Assembly: GCA_037043015.1 (NCBI GenBank)
Contig: CM073324.1
Span: 8,887,013-8,951,012 of the forward strand
Direction of reading: 5' to 3'
Source: Bryum argenteum
Lineage: Eukaryota > Streptophyta > Bryopsida > Bryales > Bryaceae
Length of the DNA stretch: 64,000 nt
Shown here: piece after piece, positions 58,648-64,000 of the stretch
Position numbering within the stretch: position 1 is the stretch's first letter
Layout: each line of letters begins with the position of its first letter
Translations under genes and position numbers: made by a program
Notes under the pieces: model-generated
What the model saw: only the letters and a program-made list of their open reading frames with translations
Databases searched by the model: none
What the model was told of the DNA's origin: nothing

Positions 58648-58782
58648 GAATTATAATACGGGAGCCCGTGATTATAATGTTTGGTTGGGGAGCATATGAG
58701 TGGCTTACTTTTCTGAGAGCCGATCCATTTTACGGGGTCGGGTCTGACATGTGACTGCGCCCTTACACAATTCTCACCTTAC

Positions 58783-59017
58783 AGGAAAAAAACTCGGGCA
58801 ACACAAGAAATTTTCACAAAACCGAAACCAGAAAGTTTCCGTAAAACCGAGCAGCGGAAATTGGAAAGTGTGTTACACCGTAGGAGCCCCGACAGAATAT
58901 CCTCTCGTCGATGCTCTTGCTAAACATATTCTAGGAACACTTCCGTTGATTCTTTTAAAGGGAATATTCATATATGGGAACACTTTTGTGAAATATTTCA
59001 GACTCGAGAACAACCTC
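58783..59017. other. Spacer between TIR elements
   Basis: A 111-codon plus frame (58751-59086) crosses it but has no family resemblance and overlaps an element end. I consider it chance. Confidence 0.35.
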
Positions 59018-59020
59018 TTA

Positions 59021-60392
59021 GGGCCGGTTTACACTATGGTAGAGAAGTCTACCCGTCAAGAAAAAAAGGGCGATTCTCCATTGTGATCGGGTGAAAAGGC
59101 CATTCTTGACCCGTGGGTGTTTACACTTAGTGAAGAAATCAAAGGTGGTGAACTTTTGTCATGGATGAAAAAATGACATGGCCGCTTAGGTGGCGGTACT
59201 TTTTGCTCAAGACCTTCTTCGGAACAGTGATTTCTTGTCCGGCCTCAAGAGGCCGGACAATAAATCACTGTTCCGGAGAAGCTATTGTCAATAAAAAAAA
59301 TATTTTCAAAAACAAATCTCCGCCGTAGATCTCAAATCCGACTTCCAAAAACCTAAACTTTATGCCAACAAGACTTGAACCTTGTACCTCACATCTACCA
59401 ATCATGCCCCCAAGGTGACCATCCATCCCCACCTACTCCATGTATTCCAAACTACTTGGGATTGTATATATACACTTCCTACTCTAGCTCCACATGCTGT
59501 AGTAAAATTTTCAAAGCCATTTTTAGAGCTCATTTTTTTGGCATTTTATCATCTTTTCGTGCACTTGAGCACATAGCACATTAGAATTGATATTTATCAG
59601 GAGTTGATACATGGATTCGACTCAAAGCACAAATGATAGTGACAATTCTTGGATTTTCACGTACGGCCGAGGAATGTCAAAAGAAGTTTGAGAGAGGTTT
59701 TAGCATTACAAGGAGGACAAACTTGCTAACTTGATTACATAGAATGACCACCATGAATGTTAGTTTTATTATTGAAGTAATCATTGGTGGCATCAAGCCA
59801 GTTTCGTTATGAAACACATGAATGGACAACAATAGTGTAGGAGGACAAGAAAATCTAAAAAATGCTAATGAAGATGAAATTCAACCAGTCACTATCATTC
59901 AATCTGCATTATCAAGTGCCTCAAAAAAGAACAAATTTGAAACCAAACTCTCCATTACTATTTTTGAATAATATTGAACATGATATGACCATGGCATGTT
60001 TCTATACTGTTTAAAGTAAAAATGAGCCATGAAAATGGCACAAGTCAATATTAAAATTAATTTGAAGTCTACTCAATTTGCCATACATATGCATATTGAT
60101 TTTTATGAAAAGATAAATTTGTTGATGTATTTTCATACAATGTGAATGTAGAGAATTATGATTATTTATCACAAAATTTTTCACCATAAGCTGAGCTTCT
60201 CTTCACTCGTGGACATCACCGCTAAACTTTTCCTCTAGGTGTTTAGACTACAACCGGTCAAGACTCCTGATGAAATTGTTTATTGCATTTAATTCTTCTC
60301 TGACACATACACCATTTGCCTCATATAACCATGTCTTGGCCAAGCATTCTTGACCGACCGAAGGCCTTCTCCACCGTAGTGTAAATCGGTGT
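59021..60392. mobile_element. Candidate TIR element, Harbinger-like termini
   Basis: TTA precedes GGGCCGGTTTACACTATGG (59021-59039). Inverted sequence at 60334-60392 reads, as reverse complement, CCGATTTACACTACGGTGG and continues with GAGAAG ... GTCAAGAA, as on the left. The outermost right bases are degraded and the target duplication is not visible. The interior has no transposase but carries a strong hairpin at 59214-59281. Confidence 0.45.
59214..59281. repeat. Strong hairpin, arms of about 32 bp, 4-nt loop
   Basis: The left arm CTTCTTCGGAACAGTGATTT continues into CTTGTCCGGCCT. The right arm is its reverse complement except for about two changes. Such a near-perfect stem with a tiny loop fits a foldback/MITE core better than a plant miRNA precursor, whose arms usually carry more mismatches. 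Confidence 0.8.
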
Positions 60393-60639
60393 TGCGGACG
60401 GCAACTCAAAGACAAGACTCGACAGAGAATTGAGGGGAGACCTTAAATAGGGACCAAGAAAGACTAGAAGTGAGGGGATTCCTCACAGAAGACTCAAGAT
60501 GATACTGGAAGGAAGACAAGTAGAAGTAATATTGATAAGAGGAGGAATAGATACAACTGGTGTTGAAGAGAGTGAAGAACAACGACCTTCAACTCTCTAT
60601 ATATACAGGGTAGAAGAAACTTCCAAAGTAAGGTCCTAG

Positions 60640-60900
60640 AAGCTCCTATGGAACCTTCCGGAGACTCGTGGGAGCTTCCGGAATCTAGGAAGGTCAAGCG
60701 GAACCTTCCGGAAGTTTATGGAACCTTCCGGAAACAATTGGATCCTTATGGAACCTTCCGGAAGCTTAGAAACCTTCCGGAAACTACTAGAACTATCTGG
60801 AAACTTGTGGAAGCTTCCGGAAACTACTAGAGCTATACGGAAGCTTGAGGAAGCTTTCGGAGACTAGTGGAAGGTTCTAGAACCTTCCAAAAAACTTGAA
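60640..60900. repeat. Tandem minisatellite of heat-shock-element-like units
   Basis: Units of about 20-30 bp centred on GGAACCTTCCGGAA repeat about ten times with decay. The exact pattern GAAnnTTCnnGAA, the core heat-shock-factor site, occurs at 60701, 60721, 60751 and 60810, with several one-off variants. A TATATATA lies at about 60598-60605. Confidence 0.8.
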
Positions 60901-62220
60901 CTTGCAAAATATACGGAATCTAGGAAATCTTTGAGAAGTAGGGCTGGTCACGGTAAACTCATGGGGTGTGGATAATGCACAGTATGGCATGTCCGTGACA
61001 ATCGGCCTTTAATATTCAAAACGAGGGGAAGGATAAGAGTGGGTACCACTAGTTGAAAGATTACACAAGAGAGGGTAGGAGTGCCATATTGGAGAGAGGG
61101 TAGGAGTGCACATCCTTCAATGGCTGCACAAGGGGTACCTACTACTATAACAAATATATTATTTATAGAATCAACAACAACCCTTGAATCTATTGGAAGA
61201 GCATAAGAACAAGAAGCTTGCAAGTAACACTATACCAAACACTCTAGTTGAGACTTACATACTTACATCGAGTGAACAACCTCCAAGACAAGGACAAAGA
61301 GGAGATATTATCCAAGGGAGGACATAATTTTTAGGGGTTTGGCAAGCACGAGGAAAACATAGTTGAAGACGAAGAGGAGCAGTACACGAAGGTTAATAGA
61401 ATCGGTTGTCATGATAGATAAAGTAATTTTTTGTTTAACAATTGTTCATTTCTGGATACTGATCTTTGAGTGGTATAGCTTAAAGGGTAAGGTAGTTGTT
61501 GAAACAAGGCACAAGTAGGTATGTATGGAGCCTCTAGAGTATGAACTCGTCTTCCTCACGTCACCCTAGCAAAAATCTATTGACCATGTGAGCACCATTG
61601 CATTACTTACAAAATCTAGTTTTATGTTAAATAAAACATCTCATGTTGTATATATGATGCCTAATACCTATCAATATTTTTGTCTTAATATACAAGAGTG
61701 TCGTACTTTGTAGCATTTACAAATGTACGGAGGCCAATTCAAAATTGGGATTCAGACAGTCGTTGTAGCGGCAGTGCAAGAAATGGTGCTTGAGTTGGGT
61801 TTTACAGAGAAGATACTTATTTGTTTCCCAGCTTTGTTAAGGTTTATATGGAAAGTCTGATTTGATAAGCACACGTTAGATGATAGAAGACTTTAATTTT
61901 GTGCTCTACATGCGACAGAAGTACAACTTCTTGCATTCCAAATCTGGAATGTAGGTGCCACATTCGGCAAGCCATAACAAACAAGAGGGTTTCAAAGCTT
62001 TTGCACAAGAATCTATGGAATAGTTCTTGACCAATGTTGTGTTGGAATTGCTTCCAAAGTGTACACCTTAGTGTACAGTAGGTTTTATCGTAATGTTAGT
62101 TAATAAAACAAAACCACTTATATCGCGATTAGAATCACGGTGCTTTGGATTTAACACCTTTGGTGCTAAACTCTTGTCACATGTACAGCCCAAGGGTAGG
62201 TAGGCCGATGGTTGGGTTTC
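60901..62220. other. Intergenic DNA, nothing recognised
   Basis: There are short frames only. I see no splice-consistent exons, LTRs or RNA genes. Confidence 0.35.
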
Positions 62221-62229
62221 CTGCTTCAC

Positions 62230-62335
62230 TAGCATGTCAAATCGCGGCCGTCGGATGCGCTCAACGAGATTCGAACCTCGGACCGTCGGGACAACAATTG
62301 ACTACTGATTCCAACCCACCAAGTCCACGGCTTGG
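62230..62335 (-). mobile_element. tRNA-derived SINE-like head (minus strand)
   Basis: On the minus strand a box A-like TGGACTTGGTGGGTTGG (62311-62327) is followed about 33 nt later by a box B match GGTTCGAATCT (62267-62277; consensus GGTTCGANTCC). The T-arm does not pair as a tRNA would, so a SINE or tRNA-like relic is more likely than a gene. Confidence 0.4.
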
Positions 62336-62339
62336 CGAT

Positions 62340-64000
62340 TGGGATCCGCAATCAATAACCTTTATACCTATTAGATTTTGTCATGTGATTTCTATTTTGT
62401 ATTTAGTATATTAGAATTTCTTTGTTTACCAAGGCTTTGATAATTTTCTTGTAGTAAACAAAGGCATTTAGAAGTAAAACTACCGGCATTTGAATAGTGT
62501 AGTTGGCTTTTATGGTATTATTAGACTTCTATAAGGGACCTAAACTAGGGATATGGAGTGAGGTATAGTCACTCTTATCTCTTAGGTGGAGAGGAAAGAA
62601 AGCAGGAAGAAAGGAGAAAGTAGATTCCCTTTGGAGTTCGTGTCAAGGTGGGTTTTATGGTGTGTAGAGGAGATCTTTGGAGTGTGACGATGTTGAGTTG
62701 TGAGAAACTTATGAAAAATAAAGTTTGTGATGTTGTTCCTTGTGCAATAATCTTTGTATAGACACCTTTCATGAATGATTTGGACTTGTGAGCAAAAAGT
62801 TATGAAAGTTTGAAGTTTTTGAGAATTCAAGGAATTTGTGACTACCCGATTGAGGAGTCAACTTTTCGGGGTTCTTAATTCTCAACCAGTAGTTTTTTAT
62901 TTTGCTCAAATCTTTCGAGGTCTTGTAGTTCTTGAAGTCTTCTATCCATAAAGAACTTGCACTCACGATTTGAAGCATTTTAGAGAGTTTTATAGTGATT
63001 TAAAGAAGGAGAGGTCTGCAGCAGACTTATTCTCGGCTTACATCTTTAGAGGCCCATAGTTTGTGGACAGTAATTTAGAATGTTTTGGGATTTTGAGGAA
63101 AGTCAAAAGGTGTTGTTAACTTTCCAAAAAGCTATTACACTTCTTCATTGGACTTGTGAGCTGTTAGCGAGAGCCATTTGAAGTTGAAAAGCGTTTCCTT
63201 GGAGTTTTGGGCTAGCTGCTTCAAAGGTTTCATTTGAGGTGGAAGTGAAGGTTGAGAATTGGAGAAGTAAAAATACCAAGATTTGAAGACCTCAAGAGCC
63301 TTTAAGCTCTTTTTTGTGTTGTGGTTTGTCGTCCGATTTCCCTTTTGTTATTCCCAGCCGGCTTTGGAGGCTAGTTGCATTTCTTTCCTTGCATTGTAAA
63401 CCCGTTGCGAGATCTGTGTTTACATTTAGCTTCATTTTGTGTTGTGGCAACGAAGTGGGGTTAACGGCCCACATGGTTGATCTTATATGTTGTTCCCGCT
63501 GGTGAGGGCGCTCCCTCGTCACCGTGGGTTTGAGGTTTAGAGTCCATCTTCCGGAGGGCAGCTTGTGTCTTTTGTCCCGTTCTACCCGTCCGAGGACATG
63601 TGGTTTCTTATTACCTACCCGACCAAAACCCTTACCTTGTGGAGCCAACTACAGGATAGGCCAACGGACCCGTGTTTGAAGATTCAAGACTGAAGACAGA
63701 AGATTGAAGATTGTATGTCTCACATCCTCTCACCGAGTCATTCCTAGTTGCAGCCAGACACCTCGTGTGTTCCCAAAGCGTGCTCCTCTCATACCCGACA
63801 CCGGATCCTTAGTGAGGAGACCTCCATCTCTAAAGACTATTATTATCTACATAGAGTGTTGATTTATCCTTTGTATAGAAACAATTTCTAAATATGGAGG
63901 GAGGCTAATAAAAGGTTGCCCGGTATTTTTTTTTTGCTTATAACCCTTTAAATTCCAAGAAGAGGCTCCCTAGGATAAAATGAGAATATAGACCCCAAAT
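62340..64000. other. Intergenic DNA to the window end, nothing recognised
   Basis: The frames on both strands are short and resemble no family. A GC-richer block (about 63480-63830) may be part of an element or of a gene that continues outside the window, but no domain is visible. Confidence 0.3.

Larger units (their letters stand above)
56160..58762. mobile_element. PIF/Harbinger-like TIR element (outer shell of a three-level nest)
   Basis: The left end GGGCGCACTCACATGTGAGA and the right end (reverse complement) GGGCGCAGTCACATGTCAGA continue as inverted repeats over about 33 bp with 4 mismatches. Both ends are flanked by TTA (56157-56159 and 58763-58765), the 3-bp duplication typical of PIF/Harbinger. 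No transposase is inside, so it is non-autonomous. A 15-bp direct repeat ACAATTCTCAYCTTA also flanks it (56145-56159 and 58767-58781). Confidence 0.7.

Noticed and set aside
58751..59086. 111-codon plus frame
   Set aside because: It crosses the ends of two TIR elements and resembles no protein family.
62255..62330. Possible tRNA gene on the minus strand
   Set aside because: Box B matches, but the T-stem and acceptor do not pair, so I call it SINE-like instead.
1..64000. CRISPR arrays, riboswitches, bacterial-type operons
   Set aside because: No regularly spaced short repeats with unique spacers and no bacterial gene organisation. The window is a plant nuclear sequence.

Overview
The window looks like nuclear DNA of a land plant, probably a non-seed plant such as a bryophyte (inference). 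It carries a plastid-targeted chlorophyll-pathway enzyme, a plant-type ARAD-like GT47 glycosyltransferase, EXO70, multi-exon genes with short GT-AG introns, and plant-type hAT, Ty1/copia, Ty3/gypsy, MITE and SINE-like repeats. Intergenic DNA is AT-rich and repeat-filled, while exons are clearly more GC-rich. There are no bacterial operons and no CRISPR array.

Layout. 1-5700: an unrecognised small reading frame, then a decayed hAT transposon whose transposase is broken by about four frameshifts and is flanked by arrays of a GCGACCG motif. 5700-14700: AT-rich DNA with two copies of a dispersed noncoding repeat, a TACAAAAA microsatellite, a small TIR element and a decayed copia element (213-bp LTRs) containing a large palindrome. 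14998-39967: the gene-rich core. Glutamate-1-semialdehyde aminotransferase (+) converges on intronless fibrillarin (-). Homoserine kinase (+) converges on a SERINC/TMS1 membrane protein (-). An exostosin-type GT47 gene (-) diverges from EXO70 (+), which converges on a small G-patch protein gene (-). Between these lie two repeat-derived stretches (19.4-20.3 kb and 28.4-29.5 kb) and a SINE-like sequence at 21.0 kb.

40356-56145: one full copia element (minus strand, 179/182-bp LTRs, CTCTA target duplication) into which two elements were inserted. One is a frameshifted chromodomain-type Ty3/gypsy element (41544-47021, GATTC duplication). The other is a 4.8-kb element of unknown type (48638-53463) that carries a single reading frame of about 1,065 codons interrupted by one TGA. 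56160-58762: a three-level nest made of a PIF/Harbinger-like element (TTA duplication), an element with inverted repeats of about 250 bp, and a piggyBac-like MITE (TTAA duplication). 59-64 kb: further TIR, hairpin and SINE-like fragments and an array of heat-shock-element-like repeats, with no recognisable gene.

The genes are unrelated housekeeping functions (tetrapyrrole synthesis, rRNA methylation, threonine synthesis, membrane lipid/serine biology, cell-wall glycan synthesis, exocytosis, RNA processing) and do not form a pathway cluster. Exon boundaries were placed by hand from GT-AG signals, reading-frame phase and remembered family conservation. They are internally phase-consistent but not backed by transcripts.
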